Part shown: piece after piece, positions 54,653 to 64,000 of the stretch
Position numbering within the stretch: position 1 is the first letter of the stretch
How the letters are laid out: each line of letters opens with the position of its first letter
Made by a program: the position numbers and the translations under genes
From: Clostridiales bacterium
Lineage (GTDB): Bacteria; Bacillota; Clostridia; Christensenellales; DTU072
DNA length: 64,000 bases
Direction: 5' to 3'
Assembly (NCBI GenBank): GCA_012800525.1
Contig: JAAZJD010000037.1
Coordinates: forward strand, 1 to 64,000
The notes under the pieces: model-generated
What the model was told of the DNA's origin: nothing
The model's input: the letters and a program-made list of their open reading frames with translations, nothing else
Database searches by the model: none

Positions 54653-57511
54653 TTACGCAGCAAGCGTGACATCTAATACATACTTAGGATATAGTTTCAT
54701 ATTAAATCCAAACTTTTCATCTGGCTTAACCTCGAATTGACAATCTTCATCAATACACCATGCTACAAATGTAATTGAATATTGCTTTCCTTCCTTTACC
54801 CATGTATGTCTCATTGGCGTTCCAGCACCATCAGTTTCACGGTCAGCTGTATTATATTTAGGTTGCTCTTTCCATTTAACATTACCTGATAAGTTCCAAG
54901 AATTAGTATTTGAATTCCATAAACTAGAGTTATATCCAACGCCATCATCATCAAAAAGTTCTGATGCAATGTCTTCATCTCTAATTACCGTTATGTCTTC
55001 GATGTTTGAACGTTTATATGTAAAGGTTGTTTTTTTCTTATCTTTCAAAGTTTGTGTTATCTCATATGTCATTTTGCCACTTGTTATCTCTTGTGCAGTT
55101 TCTGCCATATAAGTTTCAAAATATGAATGAACAGTGGTCTCTGCACCTTCTATTCTCTGCAAGTCAAGCAATATTTCTCCACTACCATGGCGGAATATAT
55201 AGTCGTGATTAAACATCATTCTAGAAATTTGCCATGTTTCAGAATATTTTTTTTCAACATATTCTCCATTATCATCATAACCTTCACCAAGAGGACCCCA
55301 AGTCTGATTTTCTGGCCAAGATTTTTTAATTAATCTATCCCTAAAATATTCTTCCACATTACCATGTGTTGTGCTTTTATTTTTTACATATGTTTTGTAT
55401 TCTTCTTTCTTGTTTACTTGAAGAATTTCACCTTTGATTGTTTCAAACTTGACATCTTCAGATTGCTTTGGAAATGGAGGTTTACTGTTTGTATCATTAT
55501 TTACTTGAGCTAAAAATGCAACTTCTCTACCAAGTTCATTTTTAATTTTTGCAAGTTCTCTTTCACGCATAGCACCTTCGCCATAGCCTACCTCATCCAT
55601 TCTGGCAGCTTGCCTAAAGTACTCTTCTTGTTTGGAAACAATAGATTTTTGATATGATTGACCTGCTCTGATCCAGTCTGAATAATATGAATATTGTTGG
55701 AAAGCTAAGAACTTTTTAAATGTAGTATAATTATTTTTTGACAAATCAGGTATATTCAATAAAAACGATTGAATACCCAGTTGCTCACAATGAAGTAGAA
55801 CTTTTTTTAGTCTAGTTGCTTCATTGTTATCTCCATCAGTTGCTTTCGCTTGCTCATATTCTGTATTTGCCTGATTATAAGTTAATAATCTATCATTATT
55901 ACTCATATAAAGATTGTTCCCATCACCAAGCAACAAAGTGTGTGTTGTTCCTGCATGATTATTTAGTCCAATTTGTAGTTGTTTAATATATGATTTAGCT
56001 GCGGATCCTGAACCATTTGTAGTAATTCCACCAGCATACGAACCATAAAAATCCGCTTCTTCAGCACCTTCTGGAAGTTTATATGCATATACAGCAAGAT
56101 CTAAAGCCTCTTGTAATTGCTGGAAAGAAAGTTGAGCTTCATAATACTTATTATAAAATGTATCTTTATACCTATAAGCTTCTTTGTAGTGTCTTGAGTC
56201 TAAATCTCTATACCTTTTTGCTTCATTTGCAGTAAGCCAATCTTTTCTACTTAAAGTAAGATATTCTTTATATTCGTTTAAATCTGTCCATACACTATAA
56301 TCTTTCTTTTGATATTGATAATTGTAACCTTGTAATGTCATCATTCTCTTAAACTCAGTTGGTCTATACGAATCACTTAATTTCACTTCAATATCGTAGG
56401 AAACCAAATATACTGCTTGCTCAAAATCAAGCATTGCATTTTTCATAAAATGAACAAAAGGCTTCTTATAATAGTCGGATGTTACTTTGCTAGCAATTGA
56501 ACTTAGTTCTCCAAGATTGTTATAAACTGGCAAGTCTGCAATTTCTTCATTTGCTAAGTTTTGATAAAAAGTTTTCCAACTATCATCAGTTTGTTGATAA
56601 GTTCTACCTGCAGCTTCTTCTGCATCTTTATGAGCGTTTTCTAATTCTCTTGCATATAATGGCAATATCACTTGTTCTAGTACTTCATATTGGTAAGCTG
56701 TCATATGAATACTAAATCTTGCAAACATATCAGCTTTATCACCAAATATCCTATATAATTCACCATTGACTTTTCTTCTTTTTAATGATTGCAAATCTTT
56801 CCAGTCATTTTCTGTTTTGCCATCTAATTTGCCATCTGTTGATCTTGAAGACCAGTTACCTAATATTTCATCTAATTCATCTATATCGTTAAAATCTAAT
56901 ATCGCACTTCCTTGCCCTTCTATATAGTTGTAAGTGGCATATTTATCCTTATCAGCATTTTTCCATGTATCATCACTTCTTACAATATATGCTACAAGTT
57001 TTTCCATTTCAGGTTGAGACACGCCAGCTTCAGAAAGTCTAGTCATGACTTTTTCCATATCCGCATAACAAAATACTTTTGTAACTGTGGTATCATAGTT
57101 GTCTCTTTCCCATTCCTCTCCATTTAAGTATGGTAGAGCAAAACGATGATATTGCTCATTATTCCATGAAGTTGCATCCCATGTATCAATCACTTCTTGG
57201 GTATATCCAGGCTGACCAGATTCAAGCATTCTCTCATATGCAGCTTTTCTCTCTTCATTTTGTTTGCCAACCAAGTCTGCCTTCTTGTTGCTACGAACTG
57301 TTGCATCATATTTTGAAGCAGCAACAGTATAGAACTGAGCATTGTCACCATAGTTTTTTAAATCTTCTAATGGTTTAATATTTAGCCTATTTATGGGTGT
57401 GGGGTCTACTACTTGTGGTTTACATGCAACAGCAGTTAAAACTACAAATACTAATAACAAAGACACCGCAAAAACCATTAGTATTAATTTTGATTTTTTA
57501 GTTTCTTTCAT
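54653..57511 (-). CDS. Large unknown lipoprotein (952 residues)
   Basis: The start MKETKKSKLILMVFAVSLLLVFVVLTAVAC is a type II signal peptide with the lipobox LTAVAC and lipidated Cys30. The mature part is long, mostly helical and Tyr/Glu/Lys-rich, with many YxxxY-spaced aromatics (DSRHYKEAYRYKDTFYNKYYEAQ). The C-terminal ~70 residues look beta-rich (YSITFVAWCIDEDCQFEVKPDEKFGFNMKLYPKY) and hold a CxxxxC pair. I recognise no family. GAGGAG precedes the ATG. It follows the LRR protein gene by 137 bases and ends in a strong terminator, so both may be on one transcript. Confidence 0.85.
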   Translation of the reverse strand: MKETKKSKLILMVFAVSLLLVFVVLTAVACKPQVVDPTPINRLNIKPLEDLKNYGDNAQFYTVAASKYDATVRSNKKADLVGKQNEERKAAYERMLESGQPGYTQEVIDTWDATSWNNEQYHRFALPYLNGEEWERDNYDTTVTKVFCYADMEKVMTRLSEAGVSQPEMEKLVAYIVRSDDTWKNADKDKYATYNYIEGQGSAILDFNDIDELDEILGNWSSRSTDGKLDGKTENDWKDLQSLKRRKVNGELYRIFGDKADMFARFSIHMTAYQYEVLEQVILPLYARELENAHKDAEEAAGRTYQQTDDSWKTFYQNLANEEIADLPVYNNLGELSSIASKVTSDYYKKPFVHFMKNAMLDFEQAVYLVSYDIEVKLSDSYRPTEFKRMMTLQGYNYQYQKKDYSVWTDLNEYKEYLTLSRKDWLTANEAKRYRDLDSRHYKEAYRYKDTFYNKYYEAQLSFQQLQEALDLAVYAYKLPEGAEEADFYGSYAGGITTNGSGSAAKSYIKQLQIGLNNHAGTTHTLLLGDGNNLYMSNNDRLLTYNQANTEYEQAKATDGDNNEATRLKKVLLHCEQLGIQSFLLNIPDLSKNNYTTFKKFLAFQQYSYYSDWIRAGQSYQKSIVSKQEEYFRQAARMDEVGYGEGAMRERELAKIKNELGREVAFLAQVNNDTNSKPPFPKQSEDVKFETIKGEILQVNKKEEYKTYVKNKSTTHGNVEEYFRDRLIKKSWPENQTWGPLGEGYDDNGEYVEKKYSETWQISRMMFNHDYIFRHGSGEILLDLQRIEGAETTVHSYFETYMAETAQEITSGKMTYEITQTLKDKKKTTFTYKRSNIEDITVIRDEDIASELFDDDGVGYNSSLWNSNTNSWNLSGNVKWKEQPKYNTADRETDGAGTPMRHTWVKEGKQYSITFVAWCIDEDCQFEVKPDEKFGFNMKLYPKYVLDVTLAA

Positions 57512-57648
57512 AAAGCACTCCTCTCAATTTATTTGATATTCCTCATTAACATTTTAACACATATCAATTTGTGTTTGTATCCATTATGTAATTTTCTATA
57601 AATACCACACTGTAGTGATGCTTTCAAAGCACCATTATATATATGGGC

Positions 57649-60600
57649 TTATGCTGATATAAATTTACCTGCATATAAACTAAATCTTGCCTTAAAGTAT
57701 TCTAGTCTATTGCTTGGCACAGTAATTTTATCTATATGATCTATCGCTCCAGCATCAAGTTCTAATTGATTTTCGATATTAGTACTCATATTTGCTCCAA
57801 ATGTTAAAGTTTCAAACTCATCTAAAGAACAAGCCTTAATTCTATAGATATTTGCATCATTAAGGGTATATGTATTAGATGTGGCACCTTTAACAAACAA
57901 TAACATATGCTCATAAACATAAGGAGCATCAGGCAAATTCGAATACCAAACTGTGTTTTCTACAGCACTTTTGATAATACAATTGATTTGCAAACTCCAT
58001 TTAATGTCTGTTAGGTTTGGACAATAATCAAAGACACTTGTAGTTATGTTTAGCATGCTGGAATTTCTCATATCTACGGTAGTTAATGCGCGATTGTCTT
58101 TAAACACGTATGGATAAATGCTGTTAGTTAATGTTGTCAACAACAAGGTTTTTTCATATTCTTCTGGGCAATATGCTATGAGTTGCCCCTTTTCAGATAC
58201 CACTAGTTTTCCTTTTAAGGTTTGCCAACGTGTGTATCTAAATGCATTATTCTCAATAATCTCATTTGCTCTAGTTTCAACATTTCTAGTTCTTAAGTTA
58301 AAAGCATTCCAAAATGCATTTTCGCCGATTGTTAGTGTATAAGTTTCACTAGCACCTAATTGAGGCAAAACATCTAATCTAGCTATGGAATAATTGTTTT
58401 TAGCAAGACCACCAACTATTCTAGTAATATTTTTGTTAATTGTTAAAATAGCTGGATTGTAAGTCAATAATAATAACACGCCATCAACAACAATGTGAGG
58501 ACTTGAGGCAGCTACAAGATTTTTTAAATATTTAGTATTATCAAAACTTCCACTACCTAAGTATGAAATCTTAGAAGCAATTTGTGAAAAATCAACAGTT
58601 TCTAATTCTTCGCAATTCCTAAATGCTTTATCTTCGATATATAGCATTGGAGAAGTTGATTCTCTTGTAGCAAAAATTAAAGTCTTGATATTCTTATTCC
58701 CAGAAAACGCAAAACTACTGATTCTTGTAACACTTTCATCAATCGTTATGCTAGTATCATTAGATTTACAGCCTATGATAATATTTCCAACCTTAACAAT
58801 ACCTGTTGCTTCATTATATAGTTTGCTTCCTACAAAAGCATCTTTGCCTATAGAAATTATATGATGAGCATTGATAACATTAGTTAAAGATGTGCAATTT
58901 GCAAAAGCTCTATTTCCTATAACAACTGGACCATTTATGGTAACCTTAGTAATTGCAGAATTTTCAAAGAAAGAATCAGGAATATATTTTACACTACTTG
59001 GCAAAATCAAATCCGTAATGGCTGGATTGTATTTTACTAATGAGCCTAAGATGTCATCGCTTGATAAATTATTGTAAAAAGCTGTTCCAGAAAACGCATT
59101 CTTGCCTATTGTTTCAACATAACTTTCATTTAAACTTATCGCAGTTAAATTTGAAGAATTTGCAAATAGACTATCTGGTATATGCTTTACTAATGATTGA
59201 TTAAAATTCACACTTGTAAGTTGTGTCGCTTGCGCAAAAGCATGCTCACCAATATATTTAATATTTTTTGGTATTGTAACGCTTGTTGCTGCTCCTTTAT
59301 AGCGCAATAAATAAGAATTTCCAATTACAACAAAACCCTGCGAATTTGCCTGTGCTGTGCTAAAATATGGGATACTACTATTAAATAAATTTTTACCAAA
59401 TACTAAGCCTGTTTTAGTAATATTTATTCGAGAAATATTATTGCAATTTGCAAACAATCCATCTGGTAAAAATATAAGTCTACTGCTTTGCCCTATGGTT
59501 ATTCCTGTAATTTGTGCAGAATCATTGAAAGCATATTTACCAATCTCTGTGACTTGATAATCAAGCTCATAATCTCCTGTTCTTGTTGTTGCTATAAGTT
59601 TTTTGTACAATCTCTCTGAGTCTTGTGCATTTTCAATATAATATATTGATCTATTTCTACCATAGTAAATCGTATTTAAAAATGCTGTTGGAGCTATTCT
59701 CTCAATATTTTTGTTCAATACTACTGTCTCAAGAGAAGAACAATTTGCAAAAATGAAAGGTTCAATGTAATCGATAATATTGTCACTTGCAAAAGTTACG
59801 CTAACAATATCACTATTACCACTAAATACATACGAATTAATCTTTTTAACGCTACTATCAATTATTACATTATTACCACCTTTATATGCTATGAGCTGGC
59901 CATTTATAACAATCAAATCTTCTGCTTGACCATTAAGCCATGCCGTTTTATCAAAAGCTTTTTCTCCTATATATTCTAGGGTTTGTGGTAATACAATGTT
60001 ATTTAAGTTTGTGCAATATTCAAAAGCATATGCAGGTATTTCCTCAATCAATGACTCGGATAAATTGATGCTCTCTAAGAATGTATTACCTCTAAATACG
60101 TCTGGCATCATTGCCTTAACTGTTGCGCCTAAAACTACACTAGCCCCACCGGAATAAGCAATTAAAATTCCTGAATCACCAAATAAAGCAATACCTTGAC
60201 CTTCTTCTGCAGCATTAATTTCTCTTTCAACCAAATATTGTGTTCCAGTAAAGGCATTGTTACCAATCCTTTCAATTGTTCCTGAATTATTTTCTGAAAT
60301 ATCTTTAACTTTTCTCCATCCGTTAACAAAGTTAGGTGCAATTCCTAAAGTGCCACTTTTAAAAGCAATCTCTTCAATGTTGTCTAGAGGCTCACTTGTT
60401 CCTATTAATTCTTCAAGGGAATAAATGCCAAATGATGTGAATTTTTTAACTGTCGGATTAGATAATACAGATTTAAGCTCTCTAGCAGGAATTACTAAAG
60501 ACTTATTCTCTAAAATGATTTCGCTATAACCCCTTATTGCATTTTCCGTAATGGATATGACATTTTCACCTATAGTGAAATATGTTCCTTGTGCTTCAGC

Positions 60601-63600
60601 TTGATTATAAAGTATTTTTTTGCCATTTCTAACTAAAAAATCAGGCTTATTTAACGGTGAAGTCGCAGGAAAAGCATCTTTCCCTATACCTCTCAATGCA
60701 GTTGTATTTTCATTATATTCAAAATACGATAAGTTTGTACCCTTAAAAGCCTCTGCTCCTACATATTCAAGAATGGATCCATTTGGAATTGTAATCTTAA
60801 CAAGTTGGGAAATATTTTCAAAAGCTTTATCAGCAATAATTCTTACACTTGAGTTTAAAGTAATAGTTTCTTCAGTTCCCGAATATTTTAATAAAGTTAA
60901 CCTTTGATATTCGTCTACAGCATACATAAAGTCATTTTGTACAAATACTGGAGTTCCCTCAAATGCATTGGCACTAATCTTACTCAAACTTATTGGAGCA
61001 TTAAGAGTATTTAAATTTGAGCAATAAGCAAAAGCAAAGTCTAAAATTGTGGTAGCTTGACTTGTGAGGCTAAAGTTAATTGTATTAACAGATAGATTTA
61101 ACTTATCCCAATCATTTTTAGTTGTCCAAGAAGTTGAGCTCTCTCTTGCTTTACTGAAAGCTCCTGTATTAACTATTTTAGTTGCTGCAGGTATGTTAAG
61201 TCTTGTGTCATTTAACGAGCCTTTATATTTATATAAAATATGTCCTGCCATAACATAATCTGCAGAATTTTTATACCATGCAGTGTCTTCAAGACTGAGT
61301 ACTCCTAGTTTTTGCACAGTCTTAGATATTTCAAATGATGTGATTCCAGTCCAACCAGAAAGCATTTTATCAACAGTTTCAGTAGCGCCTTCAGATATCT
61401 TTACAGAAGTTATATTGCTTGGTCTTTCACCATCTTTTTCTAAAAACTCGTCTAATTTATAGTTTCCAAAATATACAATTTTATTAATACCTTTACCTTC
61501 AATCAAAGTATTCAAAATCTCATTACTTTGACTTGCATGCCTGTTAGCTAAATCTATGTTTTGCCAATTGTTGTCATTATCCAAATATTTGGTTATGAGA
61601 TTTAATGTGCTAAAGCTATCTATATTTGCAAAAGTATTATCGTTGAGTTTAACGTCAATTCTAAAACCAATTTCATCTACTGTGTTTAGAAAAGCATTAT
61701 TCCCTATCTCTGTTATTGTATAAGTATCAGAGCCATTTGTTAAAACTCTTGGTACAATAATTTTATCTAATTCAATTTCTTCATACAACTCTAAAGAAGT
61801 TAAATCATAAGCTAAATTTGCCACGACACTATTAACTATATACTTTCTAAAATATTCTCTTTGCCATTTCAATACAGAATAATCTGCATCAGTTACGTCT
61901 ATTAAGTATTCTGAAATATATACATTTAGATATGCGATGCCACCTTGCTTCGAAAGCCATTTTTCGCCTTCTTTTATTATTTGTAAAGGTATAAGCTCTG
62001 GGCTCATATTCTGCCAGTGTGTTCCATCCATGTTTGTTAAAATGGTTGAATTCATAGCATATAAACTGTAATTAGAACCAATGTCGGCAAAAACTGTACT
62101 TGTAATGGCTGGAACACCAGTCCCTTCTCCCAATACAAAAATCTTTGTTAATTTACTTGCATATCTAAAAGCTTCATCGCCTATTTGAGATACAGTTATT
62201 GGTATGTATAAGGCCTCAATTTGAGTATTGTTTTTAAATGCACCACTTGAAATTGCACTTATTGAAATAGGTGTATTTCCTACCATCACATTGTTAAAAT
62301 CTAAAACACTTTGAGAGCCTTTATAGTCAATTAAAAATCTATCTAAAACTACTATATAATCGCCTTCATATCTATCAATCCATTCTGTACCCCAAAAAGC
62401 TTTTGCACCAATTTCATTGAAGGTTATTCCTTTAGCAACTTTGTCTTCAACTAACTCTTCTAGAGGAGTCACATATGAAATGCCATCTTTTGTTGATAAA
62501 ATGTTTATATATTTGATGTTTGCAGCATCATATAAAAATTTATCTGCTATTTTTATGCCGCCAGACACAATGTTGATAGTTTTTATGCGAGAATTAAGTG
62601 GATTATTATCCAAAAGTGATTCTATTGCATATATTCCATTTAACGAAAGTGCAGTAATTCCAGGATTAGTGTTAATCATTAGTGCAACCTTGTTGCCAAT
62701 AAGCTTAAGATGTGAAGAGCTTGTTCCACCAGAAATTGATAAGTCAGTCAATGAGTATATGCCATTAAATGAATTTGTAAATGGTAAAATATTTGCTTTC
62801 AAATCTAATGAAGTAATCTTCCTACTTAACACATACCCACCATAATTTGCAAATGGCGATTCTGCACCAATACGATCTGGCACAACACAATTATTGCTTT
62901 CAGCAAGATATTTAATCAAAGTCTTTTTAGATTCACCTGATATATATACATTTGCATAAAGCCAAGAAATTTCATCATCTATGACCGCATAAGCTAAGCC
63001 TTGGGCATTAGCATATGCTTTAAAATTAACCTCTTTGGATATGCTCGATGTAGCCCAATTCGCTTCCTTGCTTTTGTTATAGTAAAGCTGTATAGCAGAT
63101 TTTTGCATTCCAGTGGATGCATCATCTCTTGGTAAGGCATCAGTATAATTACCAAAATAATATCCCAAGTTTTCTATAAGCACTCCGTTGGTTGTTGAAG
63201 CTGCCCAAACAATTATGCTTAACTTTCTTGATTTTTCAAAAACTCCTTCTGAAACAATTAAATTACTTGCCGTATTAGGAAAGACTACCATTTCTAGTGA
63301 TGACATATTTGCAAAAGCTTTACTGCCAATAAAAGTTAAACTTGAGCTATTCAAATTTTCTGGAATGATTGATTCTACATTAGAAACACCCATAAATGCC
63401 TTTTGAGCAATTTGCTTGATGTCAGAAGGAAGTATATATTTTCGCTTAAAACCTAAGGGTTCCCCTTCTTCGGATAAACCTATGTACTTATATAGTATTT
63501 TATCACCGATGACAACAACTTCGCCTTTATAGTCATTTATCCAAGCTGTTCCTTCTAAAATATCTGCTCCAACGTTAAAAGCATGGGGGATAATTCCATC

Positions 63601-64000
63601 TTGTAAATTCTCAAAATTCTCGCCTAAACTATATTTAAAACTTGAAAGCCTATATGAATTTTTAAATGCACCGTCTCCAATGTTTTGTACTGTAGAAATA
63701 ATGCCCTCATTATCTTTCTTTTCATGAATCACTATTTCTTCTAAGCTTCTCATATTTGCAAAAGCCTCTTTTCCAATTGTCATTGCGGTTGTATAGAAAA
63801 TAACTTTCTTGACAAAATCACAATCTTGGAAAAAACTATCAGAAATCCCTGTAAATGAAGAGTAAATTTCTACTTCTTGTATATTTGTGGGAATATTTGA
63901 TCCACTGTCAAATAAATTGTTTAGAGGAGTATTTGTTGCAACCTCTATTTTGTTTATGTCAGGCAAACGATATGCTTCAATCAAGCTAGCTGCAGTTAAT
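57649..64000 (-). CDS. Giant BspA-like LRR_5 surface protein, 5' end outside window
   Basis: More than 2,110 residues are visible and the frame continues past the window edge; the first TTG at 63984 is not a true start. The protein is built of LRR_5 (BspA/Treponema pallidum-type) repeats, for example FAYCSNLNTLNAPISLSKISANAF and IGNNAFTGTQYL. At least fourteen longer modules end in a recurrent linker of the form T-x-W-(6-10)-V-V-x-G-x-I-L-x-Y-K-G (GTAWINDYKGEVVVIGDKILYKY, DTAWYKNSADYVMAGHILYKYKG, KTAWLNGQAEDLIVINGQLIAYKGG). Such proteins are usually exported adhesins. The C-terminus has no LPxTG motif, so an anchor or signal, if any, is on the unseen N-terminal side. Confidence 0.93.
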   Translation of the reverse strand, partial: LTAASLIEAYRLPDINKIEVATNTPLNNLFDSGSNIPTNIQEVEIYSSFTGISDSFFQDCDFVKKVIFYTTAMTIGKEAFANMRSLEEIVIHEKKDNEGIISTVQNIGDGAFKNSYRLSSFKYSLGENFENLQDGIIPHAFNVGADILEGTAWINDYKGEVVVIGDKILYKYIGLSEEGEPLGFKRKYILPSDIKQIAQKAFMGVSNVESIIPENLNSSSLTFIGSKAFANMSSLEMVVFPNTASNLIVSEGVFEKSRKLSIIVWAASTTNGVLIENLGYYFGNYTDALPRDDASTGMQKSAIQLYYNKSKEANWATSSISKEVNFKAYANAQGLAYAVIDDEISWLYANVYISGESKKTLIKYLAESNNCVVPDRIGAESPFANYGGYVLSRKITSLDLKANILPFTNSFNGIYSLTDLSISGGTSSSHLKLIGNKVALMINTNPGITALSLNGIYAIESLLDNNPLNSRIKTINIVSGGIKIADKFLYDAANIKYINILSTKDGISYVTPLEELVEDKVAKGITFNEIGAKAFWGTEWIDRYEGDYIVVLDRFLIDYKGSQSVLDFNNVMVGNTPISISAISSGAFKNNTQIEALYIPITVSQIGDEAFRYASKLTKIFVLGEGTGVPAITSTVFADIGSNYSLYAMNSTILTNMDGTHWQNMSPELIPLQIIKEGEKWLSKQGGIAYLNVYISEYLIDVTDADYSVLKWQREYFRKYIVNSVVANLAYDLTSLELYEEIELDKIIVPRVLTNGSDTYTITEIGNNAFLNTVDEIGFRIDVKLNDNTFANIDSFSTLNLITKYLDNDNNWQNIDLANRHASQSNEILNTLIEGKGINKIVYFGNYKLDEFLEKDGERPSNITSVKISEGATETVDKMLSGWTGITSFEISKTVQKLGVLSLEDTAWYKNSADYVMAGHILYKYKGSLNDTRLNIPAATKIVNTGAFSKARESSTSWTTKNDWDKLNLSVNTINFSLTSQATTILDFAFAYCSNLNTLNAPISLSKISANAFEGTPVFVQNDFMYAVDEYQRLTLLKYSGTEETITLNSSVRIIADKAFENISQLVKITIPNGSILEYVGAEAFKGTNLSYFEYNENTTALRGIGKDAFPATSPLNKPDFLVRNGKKILYNQAEAQGTYFTIGENVISITENAIRGYSEIILENKSLVIPARELKSVLSNPTVKKFTSFGIYSLEELIGTSEPLDNIEEIAFKSGTLGIAPNFVNGWRKVKDISENNSGTIERIGNNAFTGTQYLVEREINAAEEGQGIALFGDSGILIAYSGGASVVLGATVKAMMPDVFRGNTFLESINLSESLIEEIPAYAFEYCTNLNNIVLPQTLEYIGEKAFDKTAWLNGQAEDLIVINGQLIAYKGGNNVIIDSSVKKINSYVFSGNSDIVSVTFASDNIIDYIEPFIFANCSSLETVVLNKNIERIAPTAFLNTIYYGRNRSIYYIENAQDSERLYKKLIATTRTGDYELDYQVTEIGKYAFNDSAQITGITIGQSSRLIFLPDGLFANCNNISRINITKTGLVFGKNLFNSSIPYFSTAQANSQGFVVIGNSYLLRYKGAATSVTIPKNIKYIGEHAFAQATQLTSVNFNQSLVKHIPDSLFANSSNLTAISLNESYVETIGKNAFSGTAFYNNLSSDDILGSLVKYNPAITDLILPSSVKYIPDSFFENSAITKVTINGPVVIGNRAFANCTSLTNVINAHHIISIGKDAFVGSKLYNEATGIVKVGNIIIGCKSNDTSITIDESVTRISSFAFSGNKNIKTLIFATRESTSPMLYIEDKAFRNCEELETVDFSQIASKISYLGSGSFDNTKYLKNLVAASSPHIVVDGVLLLLTYNPAILTINKNITRIVGGLAKNNYSIARLDVLPQLGASETYTLTIGENAFWNAFNLRTRNVETRANEIIENNAFRYTRWQTLKGKLVVSEKGQLIAYCPEEYEKTLLLTTLTNSIYPYVFKDNRALTTVDMRNSSMLNITTSVFDYCPNLTDIKWSLQINCIIKSAVENTVWYSNLPDAPYVYEHMLLFVKGATSNTYTLNDANIYRIKACSLDEFETLTFGANMSTNIENQLELDAGAIDHIDKITVPSNRLEYFKARFSLYAGKFISA

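Noticed and set aside
57600-57630. Terminator after the LRR gene
   Set aside because: A GGTGCTT/AAGCATC stem exists on the minus strand but no T-run follows, so read-through into the lipoprotein gene is more likely.
57649-57720. LPxTG or other C-terminal sorting signal on the LRR protein
   Set aside because: The end (ARFSLYAGKFISA) has no sorting motif, hydrophobic segment or basic tail.
63982-63984. TTG start of the LRR protein
   Set aside because: The frame remains open to the window edge (codons for L-T-A-A-S precede it) and no ribosome site or signal peptide is present, so the gene is truncated by the window.
1-64000. tRNA, rRNA, IS elements, prophage or toxin-antitoxin genes
   Set aside because: Reading the intergenic gaps, I saw no cloverleaf-like or transposase-like sequence; all larger frames belong to chromosomal families or unknown single genes.

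Overview
The window is an AT-rich bacterial chromosome segment with gene-dense, mostly co-directional blocks, strong AGGAGG-type ribosome binding sites and sigma-A-like promoters (TTGACA/TATAAT). TGA is used as a stop codon. Together with monoderm-type envelope genes (lipoprotein, BspA-like leucine-rich repeat protein), LuxS and a heterodimeric ABC exporter, this points to a low-GC Firmicutes/Clostridia-like organism, probably an uncultured host-associated lineage. The lineage is an inference from gene content; no rRNA gene is present. No tRNA, IS element, prophage or clear CRISPR array was seen.

Layout. 1-5383 (minus) is the S10 ribosomal operon (rpsJ to the start of rpsQ) behind two tandem promoters at 5557-5691; its L29 and L16 carry unusual C-terminal tails. 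5809-13709 is a mixed region: alpha/beta hydrolase, Crp/Fnr regulator, an unrecognised protein, an AEC transporter, a DUF1858 protein, a TtcA-like enzyme behind a possible attenuator, a two-gene chromate transporter, and an SSS symporter. 13948-21374 (minus) is a probable operon tyrS-yigZ-recX-metG-tatD-radical SAM-ksgA-acetyltransferase. 21608-26506 (minus) is a three-gene FtsX-type ABC module with an unknown membrane-anchored partner. 26729-30291 (plus) holds leuS and gapA.

30387-38556 holds a GH13 glucosidase, rsmI, trmN6, fba, rho, a UPF0173 metallo-hydrolase and prs. 38723-43658 (minus) is a heterodimeric ABC exporter whose degenerate-site half carries an extracytoplasmic insertion of about 410 residues. 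43834-47474 (minus) is the glycolytic run pgk-tpiA-gpmI. 47587-54495 holds dus, a mazG with a methylase remnant, a beta-CASP nuclease, a zinc-ribbon acyltransferase, an M29 aminopeptidase and luxS. 54653-64000 (minus) encodes a 952-residue lipoprotein and, upstream, a giant LRR_5 surface protein that runs off the window end.

The genes are mostly housekeeping: translation, central glycolysis (fba, tpiA, gapA, pgk, gpmI all present; enolase and pyruvate kinase not in the window), RNA modification and transcription termination. The least explained parts are the exporter with the large insertion, the FtsX module, the LRR/lipoprotein pair, the tailed proteins, and a family of degenerate intergenic repeats with about 61-62 bp spacing.
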